64,000 nucleotides of DNA from positions 1 to 64,000 of the forward strand of contig CAJXSF010000009.1 of the NCBI GenBank assembly GCA_913061515.1, given 5' to 3'. The notes below the pieces were generated by a model. That model was not told the origin of the DNA. It searched no databases and saw only the letters and a list, made by a program, of their open reading frames with translations. How positions within the stretch are numbered: position 1 is the stretch's first letter; each line of letters begins with the position of its first letter. The translations under genes were made by a program, and so were the position numbers. Below are positions 48,601 to 56,015 of the stretch, piece by piece. This DNA is from an uncultured Gammaproteobacteria bacterium. Its GTDB lineage: Bacteria > Pseudomonadota > Gammaproteobacteria > Pseudomonadales > Pseudohongiellaceae.

Positions 48601-48743
48601 AATACGTCAGGGAAGATATTAGTGTCGAGATCCCAGCTTTGCCCTTTAAGTGACAGATATTGGTAGCCTAGGCGCATTAAATGAAGAATTGCAGGGATTT
48701 TTACTCGGCTATCTTCATTGAATTTTTTGGTATTGAAGGCCAT
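45615..48743 (-). CDS. hsdR: type I restriction endonuclease subunit HsdR
   Basis: HsdR is the motor and nuclease subunit. I start at ATG 48743 (MAFNTKKFNEDSRVKIP, 1042 residues), with AGGA upstream; the frame extends to 48782. The nuclease domain carries PDITLLINGMPLVFIEVKK (PD-ExK type). Helicase motifs are HTQGSGKTALTFY (Walker A), FLDEVHRSY (DExH), GLTGTPLL and QALTRVNRTYKD. It is downstream of the HTH gene with a 19-bp gap and is the largest gene of the operon. Confidence 0.96.
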   Translation of the reverse strand: MAFNTKKFNEDSRVKIPAILHLMRLGYQYLSLKGQSWDLDTNIFPDVFKTAIGKINPGIEDAEAGRLLEDVKLLLDNEDLGKAFFERLSERSNTKLIDFENFNNNTFHVVTELTCQNGDEEFRPDITLLINGMPLVFIEVKKPNNREGILAERDRINKRFQNPKFKRFANITQFMIFSNNMEYDDGDPEPVQGAFYASSSYHKPVFNYFREEEILNLTALLKPVSDDDELKVLKDNNLEVIRSNPEFQTNKQPERPTNRICTSLLSRERLAFILRYALAYVSETDGLQKHIMRYPQLFATKAIEQKLSEGVKKGIIWHTQGSGKTALTFYNVRFLTDYFQKQQVIPKFYFIVDRLDLLQQAQREFTARGLTVHTINSRDAFTRDIKATQVIHNHSGKPEITVVNIQKFQDDPDVVSTKDYNVTIQRVYFLDEVHRSYNPKGSFLANLSQSDSNAIKIGLTGTPLLGDDYNSRALFGDYIHKYYYNASIADGYTLRLIREEISTQYKIELQKALEEAEVKMGDVDRKLIYAHPSFVEPMLTYIVNDFEKSRGALNDTTIGGMVICDSSDQAKQMFEIFNGVYAETPILPQTPNSNSQLLEVAEPAPTSYAESVKQAQKVKNAALILHDIGTKEERKNWVEDFKAGKIDFLFVYNMLLTGFDAKRLKKLYLGRVIRKHNLLQALTRVNRTYKDFRYGYVVDFADIRKEFDATNKAYFDELQSELGDEMEHYSQLFKSQEEIKQEIEHIKDVLFRFDTDNMEEFCNQISQIQDRDTVLALKKALADARSLYNLIRLQGEYDFLDELDFAKLNVLYRETSNHLDLLNLKNDLESGQDTTNLLNRALEDVIFKFVKIGEEELVLADKLKNTLRQTREALASNFDQQDPQFISLKEELERLFKKKNLSEVTQDEMVANIDALNKIHDRVKELNRQNNQLRQKYLGDAKYTRIHKRLQERQQSQSDISESERKIFEALAGVKQDADEQVLNNSQVLDNESYFERQMMPLVIARFMKEQNIKLNADASRYINHLVVAEYLKEFNTGSQAW

Positions 48744-48762
48744 AACATTCCTTGTAATCGTT

Positions 48763-48966
48763 TTAATTAGGAACCTGCTCAAGCAAATCGCTTAGAGGGC
48801 AGTTAAACAAATCGCACAGCTTATCGAGCGCTTCTAAATCCACCTTGAGCGCGGTTTCTTTGTACAGTAGCGTGACGGTGGTACGGCTGAGGCCGGTTTC
48901 TCGCATCACGTCGCTAATGCGCATTTTTCTCTCACCCATTAATCGGGCTAGGTGGCAGCGGATCAT
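48763..48966 (-). CDS. Cro/C1-type HTH regulator of the restriction operon
   Basis: This 67-residue protein is a bare helix-turn-helix domain: MGERKMRISDVMRETGLSRTTVTLLYKE, then LDKLCDLFNCPLSDLLEQVPN, as in XRE-family regulators. GGAGAG lies just upstream of the ATG. It is the first gene of the hsd operon and so probably autoregulates it, delaying restriction after entry into a new host. A CTCAA/TTGAG palindrome (49045-49059) upstream could be its operator. Confidence 0.88.
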   Translation of the reverse strand: MIRCHLARLMGERKMRISDVMRETGLSRTTVTLLYKETALKVDLEALDKLCDLFNCPLSDLLEQVPN

Positions 48967-49238
48967 GCTCTCTCCACGGTGTTTTTTTAACCATAAACTT
49001 GGGGATTTTTCACTGTTGCTTACCCTACCACGATTATGATTATTCTCAACTTATTTGAGTTAAAACCAAATAATTGAGCCCATTTGTTATTCGTTCGGTT
49101 TTGGTTGTTGGTACGCTAGCGGTTCACGGGAATGCCTCTAGCGGTATTGTCTGCGTTGGACTTCAAACATCGCTAGCTATTTATGTTGACTGGCGGTGCA
49201 CTGCAAGGCGACAAGCCTACACAGAATTCATCGCCTCT
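48967..49238 (-). promoter_or_regulatory. promoter region of the hsd operon
   Basis: These 272 bases lie between the DUF927 stop and the HTH start. A palindrome CTCAACTTATTTGAG (49045-49059) lies 79 bases upstream of the HTH start codon, at a place suited to a repressor site. No other gene is visible. Confidence 0.4.
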
Positions 49239-50978
49239 TTAGTCATCCAAGATACTGCCTTTCACGCAGTACATGCGTGGGCGGGTGTTGTCGGGCAGGC
49301 TGACTTTGCGCTGTGGTCGGTTGCCATCGGGGATTAGGTAGCCTGCGGCCATCAGTGCTTTGGCAGCGCGATCTGGGCTTAGGCCTTCGGTGGCTTCACG
49401 CCAGCCAGTTGGGTAAAACAGGTAGAGGGTTTGTGGGCCGCTGGTGTCTATCCAACCCGCACGTTGGCGTACTTGGCTGCTGTAACCGGTTTGTTTGGGC
49501 GTAAAGCGGCTTTCGCCATGCTGCTCAATAAAGCTGCGCACCTGGCGAATGGCTTGTTGGTCTTCATTGGCAGCCACACCACCGCGGGCGAGTATCCATT
49601 GGTTTAGCTGGCTTAAACAAGCAGCTTCGACACTTTGGGTTGGCCAATCGAGTACCTTGGCTTGAATGGCTAACAGGCCTGCACTGGCCAGTAAGGCAAA
49701 CTTTTCGGCGACTCGGCGCACTTGGCCGTCTGACTCGGGAGGTAAACTGGCTAAAAAGCGTTGACGTACGTTTTGGAAAACGGGTCGCACCTGTGCGCCG
49801 TGCTGCGTTAAATACCGCAACCAGTCCAAGGCCAAGCTGCCGTAATGTTGGCGACTTTGATGTTTTAGATGATCGGCTAAATCGGCGGCGTTCATACCAT
49901 GACTCTGGTTAAACACGCCCATTTGCGATCCGGCATCGGCACTGAGATCAATCACGCGCACTTGCTGCCCCGCTTTCACGCGTTTGCCGATACTGGCAAG
50001 ATGGCTTTCGAGCGTCACTTCACCAGTAGATAAAAACACCAAACGCCAACGGGCTGGTAAGCGCATTTCACCGTATTTGCCTGCACGGGTTTTACCTTGG
50101 CCATTGGCAAGCATATAAGCGACATCGCCTGCCTCTTTTGGGTCAACTTCGCCCATTTCATCGAGCGCCAGCAAGGCATCGTTATGGGCTAACGCAGTGC
50201 CTTCTAAACCGTTGGCCGTGGCACGCCAACTGTGGCGCAGTTGATTAGGTTCGCCCCACACCGATAATGCCGGATACAGCGCCGCAGTTTTACCAGTACT
50301 GCTGGCACCGTAGAGGTGTAAACCAAAACCATCCACTCCGCACAAGTGCAACAAAGGCGCGGCCAGCGCAGCGCAGACACCAACAATCAATAGCGGGTTA
50401 TCCAGACAATAACGGCCAACGTGCTGCCGCCAACTGTCGCTACTACCTTGTTGAATAAAGCCTTCTATCGGGTGCATGGTTTGCAGCACCATGCGCGGGT
50501 TGTTGTGTTCGCTTGGGTAAAAGGTGAGGCGCGGATGCACATAAGCGTGGTGATGCCAGCCAATGCAGTTCACGCTAATGGCCTTTTGCGTAGCCAGTTC
50601 GCCCATTTGTTGAATAAACAGCGAGAGCAACTGCCGCGCTTTGACACTGTTACTCAGCCGCATGCCTCGGCTAAGTAATATCCGACGGTACTCGCTGCCG
50701 TCTCCGGCCAATAGTTCTGCTGGCATGGCCCAGTAGCGATGGCGATTGTCATCGTCTAACCAGTGCAATAAATAGCCGTAGTTGTCCCCTTGCGGATCGC
50801 GAGTACGAGCAGCTACTTGCAGCCAAGAACAGATTTTGACTGGGCTATCTTGCCCCGCTGGTTGCATCACCAGCCAGTTTTGCGCGTTATAGGCAAAACC
50901 AGCCGGTAATGTTGGCTCGTTGCTAGGCATATCACTGGCAGATAATTGGTTTAATGCTGATGGTTTATCCACGGCCAT
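49239..50978 (-). CDS. DUF927 domain protein (island replication/helicase-like)
   Basis: The 579-residue product, from ATG 50978, carries a DUF927 domain: the segment WRQHVGRYCLDNPLLIVGVCAALAAPLL-like region, a P-loop GASSTGKTAALYPALSVWG, ALLALDEMGEVDPKEAGDVAYMLANGQGK (Walker B-like) and FLSTGEVTLESHLASIGKRVKAGQQVRVIDL. Such proteins replace or accompany primase-helicases in P4-like islands. An in-frame TTG at 51005 is a weaker start. It overlaps the AlpA gene by 14 bp, so the two are coupled. Confidence 0.85.
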   Translation of the reverse strand: MAVDKPSALNQLSASDMPSNEPTLPAGFAYNAQNWLVMQPAGQDSPVKICSWLQVAARTRDPQGDNYGYLLHWLDDDNRHRYWAMPAELLAGDGSEYRRILLSRGMRLSNSVKARQLLSLFIQQMGELATQKAISVNCIGWHHHAYVHPRLTFYPSEHNNPRMVLQTMHPIEGFIQQGSSDSWRQHVGRYCLDNPLLIVGVCAALAAPLLHLCGVDGFGLHLYGASSTGKTAALYPALSVWGEPNQLRHSWRATANGLEGTALAHNDALLALDEMGEVDPKEAGDVAYMLANGQGKTRAGKYGEMRLPARWRLVFLSTGEVTLESHLASIGKRVKAGQQVRVIDLSADAGSQMGVFNQSHGMNAADLADHLKHQSRQHYGSLALDWLRYLTQHGAQVRPVFQNVRQRFLASLPPESDGQVRRVAEKFALLASAGLLAIQAKVLDWPTQSVEAACLSQLNQWILARGGVAANEDQQAIRQVRSFIEQHGESRFTPKQTGYSSQVRQRAGWIDTSGPQTLYLFYPTGWREATEGLSPDRAAKALMAAGYLIPDGNRPQRKVSLPDNTRPRMYCVKGSILDD

Positions 50979-51207
50979 AAGCAGCACCGATACGGCGGGT
51001 TTCAATCCACTGGTCGATATCGCTTTCTAACCAGCCCACGGCACGCGCGCCAATACGAATGGAACGGGGAAATTCACCATTGGCCATCAGGGCATAAATG
51101 GTACTGCGGCCAAAGCCTGTTTTTGCCTTTACCTCGGGCAAGCGCAAAATCCGCTGCTGACGCGCTGGGTGTAATGTGTTTGTGGGTGATTGTGTGGTTG
51201 GGTTCAT
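50965..51207 (-). CDS. AlpA family regulator
   Basis: This 80-residue MerR-like winged HTH protein has RILRLPEVKAKTGFGRSTIYALMANGEFPRSIRIGARAVGWLESDIDQWIETRR in the classical AlpA layout. AlpA proteins activate integrase or excision in P4-like elements. I start at ATG 51207, with AGGAAG upstream; a GTG at 51222 is in frame but too near the site. It is coupled to the DUF927 gene. Confidence 0.92.
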   Translation of the reverse strand: MNPTTQSPTNTLHPARQQRILRLPEVKAKTGFGRSTIYALMANGEFPRSIRIGARAVGWLESDIDQWIETRRIGAAYGRG

Positions 51208-51600
51208 CGTTTGCTTCCTCACTGATCTGTTAAGTTCAGTTAGGAGTTTGCCAGTACTAAACGGACGCAGTAGGCAGATAAATGCCCGGATCGTGCAGCT
51301 TTCTGAGGGTACAGGTAGCTACTTGCCCCAGTTTGTAGATAGTGCCCAAAACAATAAATGCTCTGTGGGCAGGGTTAGTGTGTGCCTAAGTGGCGTGAAC
51401 TAAAGCTTTGCCCAGACCGCCCCAAAAGCCCAAGGGATGAGTGCCAAAAGCTTTCTCAAAAAGGGAAAGTCTTGCTCAATTAGAACGCCACAACACTTTT
51501 ACGCGCATAAAAATGTAAAATTCCGCACTTTTCTGCGCGTAAAAGTGTAGACTGAGTTATACTACAGGCAGTTAACAGTCTTAATTGGCGGGAAATGACA
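51208..51600. promoter_or_regulatory. divergent promoter region, alpA / AAA-ATPase, with 15-bp palindrome
   Basis: This 393-bp stretch separates two divergent genes. Near the right end lies a perfect inverted repeat, ACACTTTTACGCGCA (51493-51507) and TGCGCGTAAAAGTGT (51534-51548), with a 26-base spacer that holds a further degenerate copy (GCGCATAAAAATGTA, 51503-51517). The repeats sit 53 bases upstream of the ATPase ATG and look like operator sites. Nothing coding is seen. Confidence 0.6.
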
Positions 51601-52914
51601 ATGCAGCGCAACTTACTCAACGCCCTAATAGCATGGAAAAGTCAACCTGTGCGCAAGCCATTATTGATCGATGGCGCAAGACAAACAGGTAAAACCTATC
51701 TACTGCAAGAGTTGTTTGGGAATACCTTTGCCAACATCCTTCGTATCGACTTCCTTGAAAACCCAGCTTACAAAGAAGCGTTCGATGGCTCGTTGTCACC
51801 TGACGAGCTAGTAATGAACATTGAGTTGTTAACCAACCAAGCGTTCAATCCAGACACCGACTTGCTGATATTAGATGAAATTGGCGAATGTGAACGAGCC
51901 GTAACTTCGCTGAAGTATTTTGCCGAAAAAGCGCCGTCCTATTTTGTCGCAGCCAGCGGTTCAAATATTGGTTTGCTCAACACCTTCCCTGTGGGCAAGG
52001 TAGAACAATACAATTTACGACCACTGACCTTCCAAGAATTTATTTACGCATCCAACGAGCAAGCACTGATCAAAGCATTTGATAGTCAAGCAAGCACACC
52101 GGCGGTGCACACTAAATTGATGGATAAACTAACCGACTATTTTTTTACCGGTGGTATGCCGGAAGCCGTTTCTGCTTGGTATCAGTTTAAGGATTCAAGC
52201 ATTCTAGAGCGTGTTGAAAAAGTCACAAAAATTCATGCCGATTTAGTTGAAGGTTATCGCCGCGATTTCGGTAAGTACGCGGGCAAGGTCGATGCCACAC
52301 TGATTGAATCGGTGTTTAATAGCATTCCAGCCCAGCTATCACTTGTCAGCGATGAGTCGGTTAAACGCTTTAAATTTAAGCATGTGCATGAGCGAAAATC
52401 TCGTTATAGCGATTTTGAAACCGCGATCCATTGGCTTAACTGTTGCCGCTTAGCTTTACCAAACTACCCTATTGAAGGATTGCCGAAATCTCCGTTGGCG
52501 GCGTATAAAAAAGACAATATGGTTAAACTATTTCTGTTTGATGTGGGCCTTCTCAATCATATGCTGGGCAGCAGTTATAAAGAGATTAAGCAACAAAACT
52601 ATGAATACAAAGGCTATGTGGCTGAAAACTTTGTGCAACAAGAGCTCACAGCTATTGGCGTTGACCCAAGCTATTCATGGAATGACGCCCGCGCCGAAAT
52701 CGAATTTATTTTGGCGACCGATGAAGGCGATATCATCCCTGTTGAAGTCAAAAGTGGTAAACGTACAAGAGCAAAATCGTTGGCATCCTACGTTGAAAAA
52801 TGTACTCCAAGTAAAACCTTTAAGTTAACGGGTACACAAGGCTCTTCAGCGTTAGAACAAACCAATATCGTGATGCCTTTGTATTTCACGCAGTATTTAC
52901 CTCAGAGATGGTAA
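51601..52914 (+). CDS. AAA_14/DUF4143 ATP-binding protein
   Basis: The 437-residue product (MQRNLLNALIAW) has an AAA P-loop LIDGARQTGKTYLLQ, Walker B LLILDEIGECERA and sensor ASGSNIGLLN, followed by a C-terminal DUF4143 domain with the PD-(D/E)xK-like EIEFILATDEGDIIPVEVKSGK. ATG 51601 is preferred because GGGA (51590-51593) sits at a normal distance; an ATG at 51595 is too close. This family is common on accessory DNA but lacks a firm function. It is a lone gene with palindromic sites in its promoter. Confidence 0.86.
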   Translation: MQRNLLNALIAWKSQPVRKPLLIDGARQTGKTYLLQELFGNTFANILRIDFLENPAYKEAFDGSLSPDELVMNIELLTNQAFNPDTDLLILDEIGECERAVTSLKYFAEKAPSYFVAASGSNIGLLNTFPVGKVEQYNLRPLTFQEFIYASNEQALIKAFDSQASTPAVHTKLMDKLTDYFFTGGMPEAVSAWYQFKDSSILERVEKVTKIHADLVEGYRRDFGKYAGKVDATLIESVFNSIPAQLSLVSDESVKRFKFKHVHERKSRYSDFETAIHWLNCCRLALPNYPIEGLPKSPLAAYKKDNMVKLFLFDVGLLNHMLGSSYKEIKQQNYEYKGYVAENFVQQELTAIGVDPSYSWNDARAEIEFILATDEGDIIPVEVKSGKRTRAKSLASYVEKCTPSKTFKLTGTQGSSALEQTNIVMPLYFTQYLPQRW

Positions 52915-53266
52915 AGGCGCGTTGCCTAGCCCCGAAGGTCTACACAAAGTTGCCTTAGGGATAACAATTTGTAGACCTGATGCTTACCATTCGACACTCA
53001 GTCTTATATCTCTTGGATACCATAGTATCCATGTTGAGCTTATTTCTATTAAAATGGACACCATAATGTCTATTTCAGGCTAAATGTGCTTTCTGCTGAC
53101 TCATTACTATCGCGTAGAACCAGTGAAAAAATGGCAAAGCTATGTTGACGGAAATCGTGCTCGATAAAGCCCTTCAAAACTGCTATGTTTTAGCTCTAAC
53201 AGCAGCATAAAAACGGCACTGTTTTTCCATTGCTAACCACTAAGATTTCGTAAAAGCCATAGGCAA

Positions 53267-53288
53267 GTGGTGGGCAGTTTGGTGGGCA
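53267..53288 (+). repeat. GGTGGGCA repeat pair, right island end
   Basis: GTGGTGGGCAG (53267-53277) followed by GGTGGGCA (53281-53288) has the same 12-base spacing as the left-end pair at 35351-35373 and differs only in two of three spacer bases. Same orientation as the left copy. Confidence 0.75.
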
Positions 53289-53358
53289 AACAGGCATTTT
53301 TGAACGGTTTCTTTTCGATAACTCGTTGAGTTTGTTAGGGTCTAGGCCGCTACTCAAT

Positions 53359-53382
53359 GAGCAGATTCAGAATATTGAATAA
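53359..53382 (+). repeat. putative attR core: displaced yicC 3' end
   Basis: These 24 bases read EQIQNIE plus stop, the C-terminus of YicC, with no yicC body in front. Compared with 35210-35233 all six differences are synonymous, so this is a copy of a yicC tail from a different lineage or an older insertion. Confidence 0.65.
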
Positions 53383-53753
53383 AGGTTTCTGAGTTTTCGA
53401 GTGAGTAAGGTTAATATAGCATCTCCTTGAAAATAGGATGACTTTTCATCACTAAGAAATCCGCAGGAAAGCTCAATTCACGAAAAGTTGTTTATTTGAC
53501 TAAAGGTCACCCATACAGAATTGAAAGTTTGTTTTAGTATATTCGAGAATAACTGCTCTCTCTTTTTACTGTAATTTCTAAAGCCATAAAGCGTAAGGTA
53601 GTCGAAAATTTACTAGATCCATTTAGTTCATATAAGAAGTGTCCAGTTACGCCTAGCACTTCTCAAGAATTCGACCAATTCTCTATAAATAAAAGCAAGA
53701 AAGAGTTACGAGCTAAGTTTCCGCACTCTATTTGAACTTGCAACAGGAAAACG

Positions 53754-53873
53754 ATGACAATAAACCACATATTTCGCGCTGAGAATATTCTAGAGTCACT
53801 TATAAAAAAGGAACTCTGCTTATTCCGAAAGCTAGATCACTCGAACTCGAGAGGGAAAAATGGTAGATACTAA
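53754..53873 (+). CDS. possible 39-residue leader ORF before the GHKL gene
   Basis: An ATG at 53754 with AGGA five bases upstream opens a 39-codon frame (MTINHIFRAENILESLIKKE) that ends at 53873, overlapping the first 14 bases of the GHKL gene in another frame. It could be a leader that couples translation to the kinase-like gene, or simply a chance frame. No family is recognised. Confidence 0.35.
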   Translation: MTINHIFRAENILESLIKKELCLFRKLDHSNSRGKNGRY

Positions 53874-56007
53874 GCCACTGATTAGACCGTTTAGAGCAAA
53901 TGCCCACTTGCTTAAGCTTTTAGGTGATGAATTAATTGGCGACGATCGTTTGGCTGTATTTGAGCTCGTGAAAAATGCTTACGATGCCAACGCAACTAAA
54001 GTAGATGTTACGCTGAATTTAGATTGTGATAACCCTCATATTGTAATTTGGGATCACAATGGTTTCGGTATGACAAAAGATGACATCCTAGACAAGTGGA
54101 TGGAAATCGGCACAAACAGTAAACGCAGCAAAAACAAAGTCAGGACACCCGCCCCACTAAGCCGCCTACCTTTAGGAGAGAAAGGCGTTGGTCGTCTAGC
54201 TGTGCACAAGCTAGGCAATCAATTAATAATCAATACAAGAAGTAAAAATTCTGCAGAATATCAGATCAAGATTGATTGGCCGAAGTTAATTGGTGAAGCT
54301 CAGTACATTGAAGATACGCGAGTGACAATTACACCTCTGGATACACCTAAATACTTCGGGTCAGAGACAGGGACAAGAATTGAAATTGGTGATTTGAATA
54401 ATACTCATTGGGTTCGTGGCGATTTAAGACGCCTAAAACGGCTGTTAACCAGCCTTGTCTCACCATTCAAGACTGTATCGGACTTCGATGTAAATTTAGC
54501 TGTTCCGGGAAGAGAAAAAGAAGTCGCAGATTTACTTGATGCCAGAGATATTCTAGACAAGGCTCTGTGGACATATCATTTTATTATCGATGAAAATGGT
54601 AGATTTTCGTCTACTTACTCTTTCAATCCACCTAAAACATTTAGAGAATTAGCTTCTTCTTCTATAGAGATTGCTGACGAACAACTAGAGCTTCTAGAGC
54701 CTAGCAGAGAAGAAGCATTGACTCGAGAGAAAAAAATCAGTGAATCACTATTGCTAAAGCCAGAAGACCTAAATGATATCGGCCCTCTATCCGGCACGTT
54801 TTATATATTCATAAAAAGCGGAGCCGTGTTAAGTGCTATTGGCTCGCCTCAACTAGTCAAAGATTACTTGAGGGAGCAATCTGGAGTACGTGTATATAGA
54901 GATGGAATACGTGTCTTTAATTATGGCGAAGGGAAAGATGACTGGCTCGGCTTGAATGCGGGGCGAATCAATATGCCCGGGCAAAAAATTGATACCGGCA
55001 TGGTAATAGGTGGTATTGATTTAAACCTAGAGGAAAGCTCAGGTCTCAAGGAAAAAACAAACCGAGAAGGCTTTGATGAAAATGACACATACAAGCGTTT
55101 TCGTTGGGTCGTGGCTAGTGTTGTAGAAGATTTCCACCTAAAGCACAGAAATGATCGCGAAGCCCTTGACCTCTATCTAAAAGGCGATATCAAGGACGGC
55201 TCACCAGCAACAACTCGCTTCGCCGAAAGCATCAAAGATATCAGGAAAACAATAAAAAAACATAAACTTGAAAAAGAAATGAACAGCAAGGTAACTCAAA
55301 TCGAATCCGATTATCTCCAAATGCGAGAGGTTACATTAAGCTCTGGGATCGCAGGAATTAATTTGGCGGTAATATTCCATGAGGTAGAAAGGGGCGTTGA
55401 TGATCTAAACGAAGCAATTCGTCAATCTGATGACTACAGTACTCTTTTAAAACGTGCAGAACACTTAGCAGAGTTGCTCGAAGGATTTGCTCCACTCCTT
55501 CGTCGCAATGAACAGAAAACATTTAATATTAAAGCACTTACTCAAAAGGTTGTTAGTCTGAATAGACATCGCTTTGAGCATCACAATATTACTCTTTCAT
55601 GTCCAATTAATACTGATGAGTCCGACTCATTTGAAGTAACAGCACCATTCGGCTTACTTCAAGCGACGCTAACGAACCTAATTGACAACTCTATACACTG
55701 GACAAACCTCAAGGCCGAAAAAGAAGGTAAAGATTATAGAGCGGCTATACGTATAGATAGCTTACCGAACTGGTTTAATGAAGGTCCAGCACTTGTAGTT
55801 ATGGATAATGGACCTGGCTTTAGTTTGACTCCAGAAGAAGCTATACAACCCTTTAAAACTTCTAGACCCGGAGGTATGGGAGTTGGGCTTTACTACTCCG
55901 ATAAAGTAATGGAAACAATCGGTGGTAGACTGCAAATATGCAACCCGGAAGATTTAGACCTACCTGAAGCGTATCAGGGGGCAGCCGTAGTAATGATTTT
56001 TAGCTAG
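53860..56007 (+). CDS. GHKL protein with two ATPase modules, histidine-kinase-like
   Basis: This 715-residue cytoplasmic protein has an N-terminal Hsp90/MutL-type GHKL domain (N box FELVKNAYDANATKVDV, G1 IWDHNGFGMT, G2 EKGVGRLAVHKLG), a middle region to about 450, then a DHp-like helix with GINLAVIFHEVERGVDDL (His at 507) and a C-terminal kinase-type HATPase (LTNLIDNSIHWT, MDNGPGF, SRPGGMGVGLYYS). Two GHKL modules in one chain are unusual. It starts with GAGGG upstream and is followed by the receiver gene after 8 bp. MutL/MORC-like GHKL proteins are known partners of restriction-modification enzymes; a role in defence here is inference. Confidence 0.82.
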   Translation: MVDTKPLIRPFRANAHLLKLLGDELIGDDRLAVFELVKNAYDANATKVDVTLNLDCDNPHIVIWDHNGFGMTKDDILDKWMEIGTNSKRSKNKVRTPAPLSRLPLGEKGVGRLAVHKLGNQLIINTRSKNSAEYQIKIDWPKLIGEAQYIEDTRVTITPLDTPKYFGSETGTRIEIGDLNNTHWVRGDLRRLKRLLTSLVSPFKTVSDFDVNLAVPGREKEVADLLDARDILDKALWTYHFIIDENGRFSSTYSFNPPKTFRELASSSIEIADEQLELLEPSREEALTREKKISESLLLKPEDLNDIGPLSGTFYIFIKSGAVLSAIGSPQLVKDYLREQSGVRVYRDGIRVFNYGEGKDDWLGLNAGRINMPGQKIDTGMVIGGIDLNLEESSGLKEKTNREGFDENDTYKRFRWVVASVVEDFHLKHRNDREALDLYLKGDIKDGSPATTRFAESIKDIRKTIKKHKLEKEMNSKVTQIESDYLQMREVTLSSGIAGINLAVIFHEVERGVDDLNEAIRQSDDYSTLLKRAEHLAELLEGFAPLLRRNEQKTFNIKALTQKVVSLNRHRFEHHNITLSCPINTDESDSFEVTAPFGLLQATLTNLIDNSIHWTNLKAEKEGKDYRAAIRIDSLPNWFNEGPALVVMDNGPGFSLTPEEAIQPFKTSRPGGMGVGLYYSDKVMETIGGRLQICNPEDLDLPEAYQGAAVVMIFS

Positions 56008-56015
56008 GAGAAATA

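Larger units (their letters stand above)
35210..53382 (+). mobile_element. integrated genomic island at the yicC 3' end
   Basis: The block runs from the last eight codons of yicC (35210-35233) to a diverged copy of the same eight codons at 53359-53382. Just inside each end lie paired GGTGGGCA repeats. It carries a tyrosine integrase next to the yicC end, an AlpA regulator, a DUF927 protein and a type I restriction cargo, and no relaxase or conjugation genes. Insertion at the 3' end of yicC is established for integrase-mobilised islands of Vibrio. The exact crossover base is not resolved; base composition is visibly more AT-rich in the cargo than in the flanking genes. Confidence 0.78.
52915..53753. 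promoter_or_regulatory. non-coding right end of island and flank
   Basis: This 839-bp stretch has an inverted repeat AGGTCTACA/TGTAGACCT (52936-52944, 52970-52978), two related palindromes GGATACCATAGTATCC (53015-53030) and GGACACCATAATGTCT (53053-53068), the right-end GGTGGGCA pair (53269-53288) and the yicC-tail copy (53359-53382). From 53559 to 53735 a frame without a start codon (ending FPHSI) may be a gene remnant. No complete gene of usual size is present. Confidence 0.55.

Noticed and set aside
53559-53735. Open frame ending FPHSI before the GHKL gene
   Set aside because: No start codon of usual type lies in the frame after the preceding stop; at most a gene remnant.
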